NCBI GenBank assembly: GCA_963989385.1
Contig: OZ022500.1
Location: forward strand, 21,528,460-21,592,459
From: Ctena decussata
Taxonomy: Eukaryota > Mollusca > Bivalvia > Lucinida > Lucinidae
Length of the DNA: 64,000 bases
Direction of reading: 5' to 3'
The notes beneath the pieces were generated by a model, which was not told where the DNA came from, did no database searches, and saw nothing but the letters and a program-made list of their open reading frames with translations. Below, in pieces: positions 27,361 to 40,800 of the stretch. Made by a program: the position numbers and the translations under genes. How positions within the stretch are numbered: the stretch's first letter is position 1; each line of letters opens with the position of its first letter.

Positions 27361-27922
27361 CCCCAAGTGCACAGCCTGAGAGTTGTTGAAATTTTGAATG
27401 AAAAGGTTTTTGCTATGTAAAAACAACACTGAAAATGATTTTTTTCAAACTTTGGAGTCAAAGAGTGTCCTCTTCACAGAACGACATAGAAATTCAGTCT
27501 TGACAGTCCTGCCTTGTGCAGAGGAGGCATTAGCAACAGCCTCTGATTGCTTTGTTTACATTGCCAACCAACAAGTGAAGATGAAAATAGCTTTTGTAAG
27601 AATCCTAATAAGTGACACATACACATATTATGCGCCAGTCATTTGTAGCCAGTCAATATTAACCATGGTCTCCCCCTACGGCCTGCACTGCTGTTTCACC
27701 CCGCAGTTTTGTTTTTCAACTGCAATTTTTGCCTGTAAGACAAAACCCCTGCCTTTGCCCAGCACTGCGGAGATGTAACAAAAATACTGCTCATGCTTGC
27801 CCCTCCCCCTTTATCCAGCACTGCAGGGACAATGCAAATGTAAAAACACTGCTCATTCCTCTTCCCCCCCCCCCCCATCACTCTGCCCCTGGGGTGGGTG
27901 GGCTGTGGTTACAAAGTTACAA
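27360..27922. other. Upstream of RPS15A, nothing recognised
   Basis: It holds chance ORFs and a C-rich run near 27866. A run of mixed CACTGC/CCCC sequence (27720-27880) on both strands looks like low-complexity repeat. Confidence 0.4.
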
Positions 27923-29488
27923 CCCAGATAGCATGCCAACGTTGGGCCAACGTTGGCATAAGGTGTCACCGTTGGCTGAGCGTTGGCGTTGGGAGTACAA
28001 CGTTGGCCGAATGTTACTACAGCTGGGTATATGTTTGCTCTAGGCACACGGGAAATAATTATACTTCGACCTATGCTGGTTCAAACTTTATTTCATAGCA
28101 TGCTGTGTACATTTTTCATAAAAAAGTATGTCGGCCATTAAACGGTCAGCCAACGTTGGGCCAACGTTTTCACATGCGTATAAATTTTGCTAAGTTTTAC
28201 GTGGGTTGAGTAACGTTGGCCCAACGTTGGCTTGACGTGGGGAATTGAACTCCAGGTTTCAATGATAATTAGAAATGAATATGAATTTGTCAATTTATCT
28301 ATGTATGATTCAACTATTCAGTATTAAAATTATCATTAAATGGGCTTCTTACTATTTGTTTATGTTTATTTATTTATATTTATTACTATTTGTCTTGGTA
28401 TTGCCTGCTCTGACTTTGACTAGCATGTACCAATAATTCTATGAAAAAATTATGAATTTGTGCTTTTATAAATTTCATTGCATAATATAACAATATAGAT
28501 TTAGGCATTATGATAATGCTAATCATAAGCTTTGTTTATTTACAATATCTGAACGAGGTACATAGAAAAGTGGAAATCGGTAAGTAATTAGCGATCACAC
28601 AGCAATGAGTCTTGTGTACTCCGATTTTATTACGAGCAAGGTCTGGTTACCAAGGTAACGATCCCCATTCAGCAATTAAGTTGTTAGTACTTCTGTTATT
28701 AATGACTTTCAGACGCACCAAGTGCTACACATAACTAGGGATTTGAGGAGCAAAGATTGTGTTCTTTGAATAGAAAATTATAAACGTTCGCGCAAAGTCA
28801 TAAACCCAGCAGTATTCAATACTTCAATTCAAGGAGATTGTATTTGATTTTTTTGTGAATTTAGCTTAATACATTTCAGCCATAATGTCTTCGCGCGAGA
28901 ATCGACCTTAGGCATATGTACACAAATCAGCCTGCGCAACTGCGCAAGGTGAAATCTAGCTACAAACATTTGATTAACCAGGATTCATCAGGCAGATTAA
29001 ATGTGTAAGCGAAGAGGGAATAATGTGATAAAAAGTTGCATATGCGCAAGCTGATTTTAGTCGTAAAGTATATGAAAATCGCATTAAGTGGTCAGAGATT
29101 CGCAGTATTTGGGATTGCATTTAAAAGTCAGTATACGTTTAAATTGCTGACTCTTGTTTGTGGGCATGGAATTAGTTACTCTTACCGGATGCTTCGCAGA
29201 GAGGGAGGAATTTGTTTAATTTCAAAGTATATGTTGGTTTAAGGTGGCACAACTTGACCCAAAGTGAAATTTTTGCGTTGGCTGATTGTAGGCCATAAAT
29301 GTTGGGGCAACGTTCGCCCAACGTTGTAGGAAAAAACTTACAACGTTCGGCCAACGTTGAGCCAACCGTTGGCTCAACGTTCGCCCGATGAGCAAAGTTA
29401 CGTTGGCCCAACGTTGGCATCCAGCGTTGGCCCAACCAAACTGACCACCTTAAGCCAACGTTGGCCCAACGTAGGCATGCTATCTGGG
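27923..29488. mobile_element. TIR element with CCAACGTTGG arrays
   Basis: 1566 bp. Ends CCCAGATAGCATGCCAACGT and the complement of ACGTAGGCATGCTATCTGGG match for about 45 bases. Both ends are packed with CCAACGTTGGC palindromes (27930-28015, 28147-28240, 29275-29475). No clear target duplication and no transposase. Confidence 0.72.
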
Positions 29489-30070
29489 AAATGACTGGTG
29501 GTGCATTTATATTAATATACTACAAGTATAGCTTTACAAAAAGCTTGGTGAGTGATACAGGTTTTATTGCACACCAGCACAAAAAGGCTATTTTGTGCTA
29601 AAGAGGCTATAAAAGAATAAGTTAAACATGCATAAGGTTAGAAATGAAAGCACAGTATATGAAGGAAGTGAGATACGTGGTAAAATACACGATCAACGAC
29701 ACCGTTAACAGTTGATTCTTATATCGAATACACCATTATAGTGGTGTATGATTTATCAATTACCATTGAAAATATCCCCAACGGGCCCAACCCAAACACT
29801 TGGTCCACATCTTGGAAATTCAGTTAATCAAAATCTACTGATGTTTCTTGTAATTTCTTGTACTCCTGTAAAGAAACAGAGAAGAAAATGTTTATTTTGT
29901 TGGTCTACCACTCATATATGCCGACATAACTGTTGTTTGGGACAAATGGACAATTACATGTAATTGTTTGTAGGTTTCCCAATATTTAAGCACATTAGGG
30001 TACATACATCTTAGTGCGCAAGTTTTAGTCTGGCTGGATACATTAATACAACAGTATTGTCAGCATGTAT
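29489..30070. other. Intergenic, nothing recognised
   Basis: No exon, repeat or promoter structure that I can support. Confidence 0.4.
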
Positions 30071-31177
30071 CAGTGCTCCAGATAAGCAGCGTATTTGCGT
30101 AAATACCCAATAAAATAATTGAAAAACACAATTGACCTTTTCCTGTAAGCGTATCAATACGCAGACAAAATTCCCGGTACACAATGACCCAAAAGACAGA
30201 AGCGTAACGACGGTGTTATCCAAGGCTGTCATGTGTAAAGAAATGCGTCGAGTCCAATTCCAGTGCCGCGTGTTCAACTGTCTGTGTTGACCTCTCAGAT
30301 TTACCGCAGCGTTATTTATAGATATACTGGTACTCGTTCTGTACATGGTAAGCAAGAAATGGCGGGAAACATGCTGAAAATCGGCGGGAAAGAATCTTAA
30401 AGTGAACAAACCGAATTCCCTAAAAAAATCGCCGGTTTCCGGGAATTCAATCAGTTTGCTTTATCCTGATCAAAGACTGTTGGATTAAAGTTCAGTTATT
30501 GGCGATTGAGAGACACGTGCCTAATTACGTCTGATGTGTAATGACAGGTTGATTTATTGATTATCAGTACCAATTACCACCCCCTCTGTTGTTCTAGCCA
30601 CGGTTTGACCAACGTGTGGCTTCTTTGAAAGTTAAATTCTGACTTATTGAAAATTTTAAAGAAGTCCAGTCTCTCTCTTCAGGAGCTAATTATATGCGTC
30701 TGGGCCGGATTTTTCGCGTCCTGAGAATCCAAATTCGGCGTCCTCCAGATTTTCTAGTGAAAAGGGCTAAACTTCAATATAGAAGCAAGAAAACGCTGTT
30801 CTTACAGGTTAGCCTGTCCAGGATTTACATTGCTAGTGAAAACACAGATCTTGGACTGTTAGACCTTGGTCTATAAAAGTGTTTTCCGTGACGGATGTCT
30901 TTAATGATTTTTTTATTCAGTGGCTGGTCTGTGTTTTGACTATATATACAGATAGATACCTATGCAAAATCATGGTGATGCAAAATGTTAAGATCGCTGC
31001 ACTATTGCTAACTCAAATTTTACCAAATTGCACGAATAAAAATCAGAATACCCAATTAAAAGTAAAATCAGTGGGTAATGCAAGCTGCATTACCCAATTA
31101 AAATTCAGAATACCCAATTAACAAAAAAAATTAGTGGGTAATACCCAATTAACCAAAATTCCTTATCTGGAGCCCTG
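30071..31177. mobile_element. 1.1-kb TIR element with CAGTGCTCCAGATAAG ends
   Basis: Left end CAGTGCTCCAGATAAG, right-end complement CAGGGCTCCAGATAAG, flanked by the 6-bp direct repeat ATGTAT. These ends are shared with the 200-bp palindromic family (10037, 14308, 19056, 20883, 32845, 34087), so this is a long relative. TGGGTATT/AATACCCA stretches lie inside both ends. No intact transposase was seen. Confidence 0.72.
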
Positions 31178-31629
31178 ATGTATGACTGGTAGACCAACAA
31201 AATAAGGCCTTATACTGCCACCGTTGAACTCTCATGTTGGAATAGTGAAGCAAAAACAATGTCAGAATTATGACTAGCACAAATGAATGTTCCCACCTGG
31301 ATTGAGGTAGTTTCAGAGAGTGTTTAAAATTACTGGCCCTTAACAGAGCTGAGAACTACTTTTGGCTTTCTTCCCCCACAGAACAGCCATCAGCTGATAT
31401 GATTTAATCAAATCTGACTATTGAGGGTCTGGTGTTGGGGGAGGGGGAGGGGGAAGGACTTTAATGTGCCATTTAGGAGGTCCTCAGATGGGTTTTATGA
31501 GGCAAGGGAGAAAGGTTAATTATTTTCAGGAAACTGGATAGCACTATTCAGACACACTATTAACTCTTAACTGTGCCTGTGTCTAATTTTGGAGAGCTGG
31601 GGAGCACTAACAAAAACATGATTTTTAAA

Positions 31630-31650
31630 ATGCTCTCTCTCTCTCTTTTC

Positions 31651-31685
<35 letters not shown>
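31630..31685. repeat. (CT)n microsatellite upstream of gene 3 exon 1
   Basis: Nearly pure CT dinucleotides, ending about 36 bases before the acceptor; it may serve as an extended pyrimidine tract. Confidence 0.85.
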
Positions 31686-31690
<5 letters not shown>

Positions 31691-31721
31691 GCTGATGTCA
31701 TTGTTGTATTATTTCTTTCAG

Positions 31722-31857
31722 CTTTGATAAAAGCACAGAGGCTGTGATCATGAATAGACCATTGACTATGAAGAGTGGGGTCACTATGAAGAGCGGTGTG
31801 GCATTACAGTCTAATTATTCTGTTCAACACAGATCAGACATTCTGATGGAGGAACAG
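31722..31857 (+). CDS. Gene 3 exon 1 (first coding exon seen)
   Basis: Acceptor TTTCTTTCAG after a CT-repeat tract, donor GTATCA. It encodes FDKSTEAVIMNRPLTMKSGV and continues to DILMEEQ, and contains an internal repeat (TMKSGV twice). The ATG at 31750 is a plausible start, but the frame is open back to the acceptor, so an upstream coding exon is possible. Confidence 0.7.
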
Positions 31858-34800
31858 GTATCATATTTATTTGACTACGAAACAGGGGCATTCTCCACCA
31901 CCAATATCAATTCAGACAGTGCTCCAAATAAAAAGGGATAACAGGGATAATTTCCCATATTTATCCATAAAAACATATGTTCTGACCCTTCATTAGAACT
32001 GTCTTGCTGAGACGGTCCATTTCTAGTTTAAGTTTTCACTTTTATTTTATTTCGCATAGAAATTCCTGTGAGCTAACAGTCTTGACCCTGATCTGATCTG
32101 GATCAGCACTGTTTGCATACCATTATGAACCAAAAACTGGTTTCCAGTCTAAAAAGGGTTAATAACCAACTTTTGTCAAGTACCAAGTATCACTAAGTGT
32201 CTAGTGAAGAGAGTATGTACATGTATATGGTTTTATAGAGAATGAAGAAATTATTTCGCAGTTATTCTTGAACCTAAATTTCCCATTCTCCTCCACCCTC
32301 CACCCCCTCTCTCCTCCCTATCATCCCCCACCCCACCCACGACCTATAGCTGGAGCTGTGTGTAGTACAAGGTTGGTATTTCAGAAGATATAGCATATTT
32401 GATGTTGTTGTTGATGTGAGGACACCTCCACCCTATCTTTAGCAAACTCTTTCAATTTATGCTTTGGACAAGTCCATTTTTCCTGTCAGGACACTAAAAG
32501 AGCCAAAAAAATAGAAAGTTTGCAAACAGCTCAGATGCAGATAAGGTGGCTCATGATGAATCTACATATATGGAGTTTTGTGCATATGAATTAACGTTTG
32601 TGCTGAAGTGAACTAGCATAGATTACCATAAAAACTCTATGTATTGGGACAAGGAGCAGTCTGATCAGGGTTTACACTATTTGCCATCCCATTTGCATGT
32701 TTTGGACACATTACTGCACTGTAAAACCAAACTGTTCCAATTTAAGGATAATTATGGTAATTATTTTTGGTGTCTTAATATTTAGAATTTATATGGTATA
32801 TCATGACTGGTGAGGAGTGGATCTGTTTACATTTGAACATTATGCAGAGCTCCAGATAAGATGAGATTTTTAGGACGATTCTGTTGAGGAAAACATATGT
32901 TCTGACCCCTCATTAGAACTGTCTTGTCAAGACAGTTCTAATGAGAGTCACACATACCTGTCAACTCTCACCTATAAATTGTGAGTCTCCCGATTTACCC
33001 TTTCCCCTGATCTCGGGATCGTATTTCAGAAATTTTCCATATTTCTGCATAAAAAAATATGTTGTGACCCGGTCACAACATGTGCTTTTATGCAGAAATA
33101 TGGAAAATTATCCCAAAGCTATCCTGTTACTCAGAACTCTTTCTTATCTGGAGCACTGATTATGTATAGGATGCTACCTTATGATTTTATTTTTCTGCCT
33201 AGATTGAGACTGTAAAGACCAATCAGGAGGCAGTGAAAAAGGCATTAGCTGATCTTGAAGGTGCTAAAACAGAAGAGGACATTGATAGGTGTCGCCAAGT
33301 TGTCCAAGAAGTGAGAGAAAAGTCCGAGAAATCAGTCATGGCCCTGCAGGTTAGTTACAGTGCTGTGAAATCAGAGCTAAAATAAGCTAAAAAAGTGAAA
33401 TCATTTCTGTATAGTAATGTGCTTTCTCACTTACCAGACTGATAGAATCTAAGATGGGGTTTAGGCCAAGAAAAGGCAATCTCAGGCGTGTAACAGTCTA
33501 GTCATGTTAATTTATTAAATCAGCTTGTTGCCAGTCATGTAAATTGCTTGCAGAATATGCTGTGATTGGGGATGTATTCCAAAGTTTTAAGATTGTGAGG
33601 CGGTAAGAGCACAATTTTACTAAAGAAAGACAGTGCATGTCACTTTGTTTGACCAAGTACAGCACAAAAACTTTATATACTTTGACCATGAAAAATGTAA
33701 GTATTGGGATAGATAGGACTCAGCAAACAGTGCACACCCAGATCAGACTACACCGGAAGGAGCAGTCTGATCAGGGCTAACTCTGTTTGTCAGTCCACCT
33801 GTATCTTTTAGAAGTGTTACTGCATTGTTAAACCAAACTGTTGCATTTTAGGACAATTATGGTAATTCTTCTAGTTGTCCCAGTTTTTAGAATATTTACA
33901 GTACTGAATTTCAAACTGTATTTTAGGTTCTACATAAAGTAAATACTGAGCTGTTGTTTGCCCGAGCTGAGCTTGATAATGCCCTAGAGAAACAGAGGGG
34001 AGATATTAACGAGGCTAGGAAGAGGGTTATGTGGCTGGAGGACAGAATGGGACTACTGTGTGGAAAAGTCAGGATGAGGGTAGGTGGAGCTCCAGATAAG
34101 AGGGAGTATTGAGGGTAATTAAAAAATAATTTTTCTTATTATTCAATTAAAACATATATTGTGACCCCTCATTAGAACCGTCTCGGTGAGACGGTTCTTA
34201 TGAGGGGTCACAAGATATTTCTATGGAGAAATATGGAAAATTATTCCTAGATTATCTCTGTTACCCCTTCTTATCTGGAGATCTGGGGTAGGTGAATTTT
34301 ATTTGCACCTGAGAGTTAGATGTATGGGAACATTTTTGGGGAGATAAATCATGTGTAGAAGAAAATGTCTCCGATTTCAAAATTTTGTGGAAGGGGGAGA
34401 GTGTGCATTGCAAAGGTTCTATGGACCTGTTCATGTAGCCCGTGCAACACACACCTTCACAAAACAGCAAATTTCTGAATTAATTTATTCATACATAATG
34501 TGCAAAAGATCTCGTTTCCATTAAACCTCTAGGCATTTCTATACGACATTGCAGCCATACTGAATTTCAGAAAGTTGCTAATCTCCAAGCAATCCTCAGA
34601 TTCCATATTTATGCCGTAATGACCCTAAATATTCGGACGGTCAGATCTGAGTAAATATTGTAGACCCAGATAAAACTGCTCCCGAAGGAGCAGTTTGATC
34701 AGGGTCTACAAAGTTTGCCATTCACTAAGCATCATTTGGAGGCATTGATTTGTGTAAAACCCACTTTCTAAGAATTTTTGAACAACAATTTTCCGACTTT

Positions 34801-37800
34801 CTGGAGTCCGAAATTTTAGGGTCATTAGGGTAGTCTCATTCCATATTTGGAAAAACAGGTGTTACTAGTATTTGTTCTCATGCAAGGCCACTCATAACAA
34901 TACTCTTCAAAATTTTATTGCAGGGTCAGCCTGTCAAAAAAGACAGAAACAAAAGCTATAGATCTCCAGATCGGTCAACCTTTAGGTCTCGGCTGGGGAG
35001 TGATGGTGAAAGCAGTGACGATGAATATGATCGCGGTGGGAAAAGGGGCAGGAAGAAGTCAGTAGATTTCAAACCTGATGCAACAAGACGGCAACCATTT
35101 TCACCCAGTGAATCAGGCTCAGAATATCAGCCACAAGCTAGAGCAGGTCTGATGAGTTTTATTTTTTTGTTGGCAACTGAAACTCACTTATATGAGAATG
35201 ATAGTTTTCATTATATTCTTGAAACTTTTGACTGGCAAAATAAACACATCTATATAAGGTGAAAATGGGTACACTTTCTGGGGAAGCACCTCTGTCGTTT
35301 TGATTCCTGCTTATTTGAAGTCAGTTCCTAAAGGAAAGAATTTGTCACCTTGAAGCAAATTCTTTTTGCTTAAGGGTAGACTCCTTCAGGTAAGCAAACA
35401 GGAAGTCACAAACTTTGTTTCTTTTTGAAGACTGGCAGTAAAACATGGCGGTGCACCCCATACACCTTAATTTCAGTATAAATTGTACAGCGAATGTAAC
35501 AAGCAGGCATACAGTGTGGAAACAACAAAGTATTGATGTTCGTACAATCTTACAGTGCCACCAGGGCACTTTGCCACCACCTCTAGAACACATTATTGAT
35601 AATTCCATGATGGGAAATTTGTGAAATGAATAACATGCAAAAATAGTAATTAACAAGTTTCATGCTCTTTTCTTTATCCTATAAATTTGTGCTACATTGT
35701 CAGTTGGCAATACTATATACATTTTTCATAGCATTTTCTCCAAAGGTAACAAGTTACCAACTGTCACTGTATTAGTGTTATAGTCATATCCTCTGATAAC
35801 TCTAGTTTTGGCCCTGCAATCTGTGGTATTTAGACTCACCCTGCCAATTTAACTTTAACTTTACAGATATGATGGACACACCCTCATCAGGGGCTGAGTC
35901 TTATCTTGCTGCTCAGCAGAATCAGAGAATGCGTGGGCCACGTATGGATGACAGTGATTCCGAATCCGAGACTGCAACACCACAAATACCAGGCATGCCA
36001 CAAACAATGATGTCAAAGGTTAGCTCTGTGTCAGATTCAGGGTCAGAGTCAGATGATGAATCAGAGTCCCCTAAACAAGCAGAGGAATCAAAGACGCCAG
36101 CTTCTGGATCTGAATCTGGGTCAGAGGTCAAAGGTCCAGCTGTTGTTAAGAAAGTTGCCACAGAAACTGATTCTGAGTCCGAGTCAGGGAGTGAAGATGA
36201 AGAGGGCAGGAAGGAGCCTGAGTCACACAGGGTGGTTCAGATGCCATCAGAATTCGGGGACCAGTCAGAATCACAAGATGCTTTGAGTGTTAAATTTGTG
36301 GAAGGAGTAAGTTGACATCATTTTTATGGGGGCAGGGGAGGGGCTTGTGGTTGGGTTTCATGGCCTTTTCAAAAAATAGTTTGCCAGATCAGAGAGCTCC
36401 TAAAAGTAGTCTGATCAAGGCTTACACTATTTGCTATTCTGTCAGAAATTTTCTAACACAGCAAAATAGTAAAATCAGATTTTTTCAAATTTCGAATTGT
36501 TACAGTATATTAAACTCTTGACTACAAACATACAAATGTCAATATGCTGTTAACTTGAAATTAAATGATTTGAGAATAAAATCTTTACAAGAGATGTAAC
36601 TAAACAGAATGGCAGTTACTGTTTGCTTCCACTTTGTGGGTTATCTTGAAGGAAAGAAGCTGCCCTCAGAAGTTTAACAGTGCAGACCCTGATCTGACTG
36701 CTGCTTAAAAGCAGTCCCAATTTTGAATCTACATTTTATGCTCATATATAGTCTGAGTTTTATGGTAAACACAGGGCTCAGCTAGCACTTAACAGTGTTT
36801 GGATACATCTTCAAGGGAGATTGGTCAAACATGGAAATAGTTGTCTCCCTTTACAAAAGGGGGGCTATTATTAAGGAAAGAATAAATGGCAGCTATACCA
36901 TCATACCATAGGTCTGTATCAGTTAGCCTGTACCCATTTATGCCTAGTGGATAATTCTGTCCTTATTAAAAGGATTAGTCCATTTACAAAGGGGTATCTG
37001 ATTTACTTTAGATTTATCATATTTCTTTTATTTTAAGGAGAAATACCCATTTGTCATATGCAATTAGTGTAGACCTTGATCAGATGCCACGTTTTGTGGC
37101 ATATGATCTGGGTCTTCTCTGTTTGCCTATGTCCTAAATATGGGATGATAGGCATGAATAGGTTAAATTACATTGTTTTTCATTTTCAGACTGTGACAAG
37201 CAAAGCAGATGAGAAATTAATAGAAGCAGAAGACAAAACACAAGGAGAGGCAGAAGAACAGACAGCTGCTGATGGTGACACTGGTAAGATCCTTGTTCCA
37301 AGAGTCATGTCTATTGACAATTAAGAATGGTTTCCAGTCTGGTCAGGGTCACTCTCAAGTTTGTAGAACCATTGTTGCAATTTATGTGGACCCTGACAAG
37401 GTCTAGATAGTTGCATTTGCTGTATTGTGTAACTTTTTCAGTTCTTTAAAATGAAGAGAAGTGTGTTTTCAGTTTAAGATCTAGAAAAAAAAAACATTAT
37501 TACCAAGGAGTTAAATATTGACCTACAGTAATACTTCTTGTTGTATTGATTGTTTTTATAAAACAGAATCGAAATAAGATGTAATGATATAGGAAAGTCG
37601 GGTAAATTCGGACAGCGGGTAAATTCGGACAGTGACATTTTTTCCTTTATATGTCAGTTGTTTGGAATTCAAACAAAATTAACTGGGCAAACAGTGAAAA
37701 TCCCGATGAGACGGCTCATTATGAGCCGTCTCATCTGTATTTTCACCGTTTGCAATAATATGTCCGAATTTACCCGCTGTCCGAAATTACCCGACTCCAC

Positions 37801-40800
37801 TTTATGTCATTTTCCACAAGAGTCAGCTGCAAAAGTCAAACTTTGAAAAAAAAAAACAAAAAAAAAAACTTTATTTCACTTGGCTAACCCTTAAAGTGGC
37901 AAAAATGCAGAAGACAAAACTGGCATCTGCATAAGTTCAGAAAGTATTGTATCCTAGCTATATCATGATTGCATATTCCAAGACTGTAGGGCGAACAGTG
38001 TTGACCCAGATGAGGCAGCTCATTATGAGCTGCCTCGTCTGGGTCTGCAAAGTTCGCAAATTCAAGTATATTCATTTTTTGGCGCTTTAAGAAGAGAACA
38101 TGAGTTAAATTTTTTGTTTCATTTTTTGTTAAGATGAGGAGACAGGAAGGGAGAGAAGCGACTTCTCAGAGAGGAGTGAAAGCGCCAGGAGCTCTGTGAG
38201 CGCTACAAGTGGGGATAGTACATTGGTCGGGCTTAAGGACAGTAATAAGAAAACTTTCATGACAGAGGCCTCTATAGCCAAGAGTGTGACAATCAAGACG
38301 CCACATAAGGATGGTAGGTTATGGTGTAGGAATTAGCAGAGCTGTCATGAGACAGGGAGATCTTTAGCATGTTCAAATAGAGATGACTCAGATCAAACTG
38401 CACATTATGCACTCTGACAGAGTCTTCCCTGTTATATTTATTTAATGTTATCATAATTCTTTATATGAATTCCTTATGTTCCATAGATTGATGCAAACAG
38501 GGTTATGTGATTTTTTTGCTTGACATTTTTAAAGGTATATGGGTATACAACCATGTTTTCTGCCATTTATTGGAAGGGAGGCAAATACAGTGACTCTGGA
38601 TTTGCTACCCTGTGCAATGTATTTACCTCCAAAAGTGTCAGCTCTTATAGGAAAGAAGGAAAGAGTTTGCTTCCCTAAGAACAAATTCTTTCCTTCAAGA
38701 GTTGATCCCCATTGAGAAGGAAGATGAAAATAAAAATGGCAGAGTTATTTCCCCTGAAAGTGTAAATATACTCCTTCAGAGCTATGAATTGTTGATACAA
38801 ACAGAGGACTGATTAGACTGCATGTATGCACAGGTTGAACTGGGTTTAACTATCTGCACATGCTATTAAGCCTCTTTTTTCATGACACAGCTTGTATCAA
38901 CACATTTTAATGAAGCAAGGTGAATTACATAGACAGAGAGCAGATGGTACCCTTACACTCTTTGAAAGTTTTATTAGAAATGAAATATTTACAGCTTTAG
39001 AATATGTAGTAAGTTCATATGCATTTGTTGATTATAGAAGAATCTTGCTGAACAAGAGTGAACATGAAACATGAGATGTGACATGATTATAAACATGGTA
39101 TTGTCACAAGTTTTCATTTTGATTTGATAGTATAGTTTATTGTTTTCATGATGCTTAGGTCTTCATAAAGATGATAACAGCTGATAAACTGACCACACTT
39201 TGTTTTATACATATATTGTAAAGTTGACTTAAAGTACCATGCAGACTTTTAAAAGATCCAAAATGTGGTGTGCAGATATAGTCTCTTTTCATAAATATGA
39301 TGGACAGTTTTCAGTCTGTGATAAACAAAATTTGTTTTTTAAAGTTTTTGAACATAGTAAACAGCTTTCAGTAGTTTGTTTTTACTAAGATTATAAAGTG
39401 GATACTTTCATGAGTTTTCATAAAATTGATAATCATCGTATGATGTTTCATTATCACGCTTATGATAAACTGCAGAAATAATTTTCTTGAAAACAGTAAA
39501 CAGATTATATTTTTACATGTTCATAAGGATAGAAAAGATAAGACGATGAATAGGGCCTGGGTTTAAAATTTCCTGAGAAAATGGTCATAAAAATGATATT
39601 TAGAATTTATTCTTTAACTTTTGTAAACATGATGAGCTGGTACTCTGTATTCTCATATTATGTTGGAAGTCAAAGCCAGATGAGAAGGAACCAGGAAACC
39701 CAAAATTATTATATATTTCATAGCAATGACATATGTTTATCAGGAACACGAAGAGTTACATTTCGTGATGCCCGTAAGTATACTGTGTTTGTAGAAGAAT
39801 TGAGAACAGCTTTAACTTTAATACAAAGTAAATGTGAGGCATTAATCTATGTATGCTTCTTGTTCATCACTTATAGAAATTAATGCAGGAAATGACAGGA
39901 TTTTAAATGAGAAATGGCCCCTCTGGTTGTAGTATTTGTGAACACCCTTGGAGAGGGGAAGAGGAGATGGAGTGGAAGAAGTTGGGGGTACTCACATATT
40001 AGGCCAGTACTGGTGTGTGCTGCCAAAAAGCCCTATTTCAGTGAGGGGTGGCACTTAAGTCCCACATTCATAAATCTTAGGCAGCACATGTATACCACTT
40101 TCATTATGAGTACCGCTAAGATTCGGCTCTGCCTGTGCATTCTTGATAACCATCAGGATTGATTATTGATGTAGAAAAGAGGACTTTGATCAGACTGTGC
40201 TGCTATGAATGAAGATCTCGAGTCTTTGCTGGTCATACATTATACAGCCCTGTTTGTATGCCATTTGCATACCTGTCATAAGCAGGGATTAGTCTGGCTC
40301 AAATTTTCTGAGAGAAAAAATATAATTTTGCCAATATGGGAGATCAAACTTTTATGAGATTTGTAGAAAAAATTGAGAGAGTATCTCCAAGAGTTTTTTT
40401 TTTTTTCTGAATATTTAAGATAAATCCATTAAAACAGATTACACTCAAGTCTTCCACATGTAAGAAGAATTATTGAAGAAACCATTATTTCCAGTGAAGA
40501 TTAGTTAATAGCATTTATAAAATATAACGTAAGAAAACAATGTCATCTCCTAAACTGACACAAGCTATTTAAACAGTTTATTTTTATTTTTTCATGTGTC
40601 CACAAGTTTTAGTTTTCATATGAAAATTGCAGTACAAGGAAAAAAGTCAGGAAGAAATGCTTTTAAGTAACCAGTCTGATTTCAAGAATATTTAGATAAA
40701 AAACATATGAAAGATTTTTAATATACCTTGAAAATGAAATGGTAGTGAATGTACGCATAGTAAACTTTAACTTATAGTGTATAGATACACCTCCATGTTT

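Noticed and set aside
27398..27778. 126-codon + strand ORF as a gene upstream of RPS15A
   Set aside because: Composition is intron-like, there is no domain-like pattern and no supporting splice or promoter signal.
30011..30409. 132-codon minus-strand ORF as the transposase of the 1.1-kb TIR element
   Set aside because: It runs across the element's left end into the flank and shows no DDE/D-like or zinc-finger pattern.
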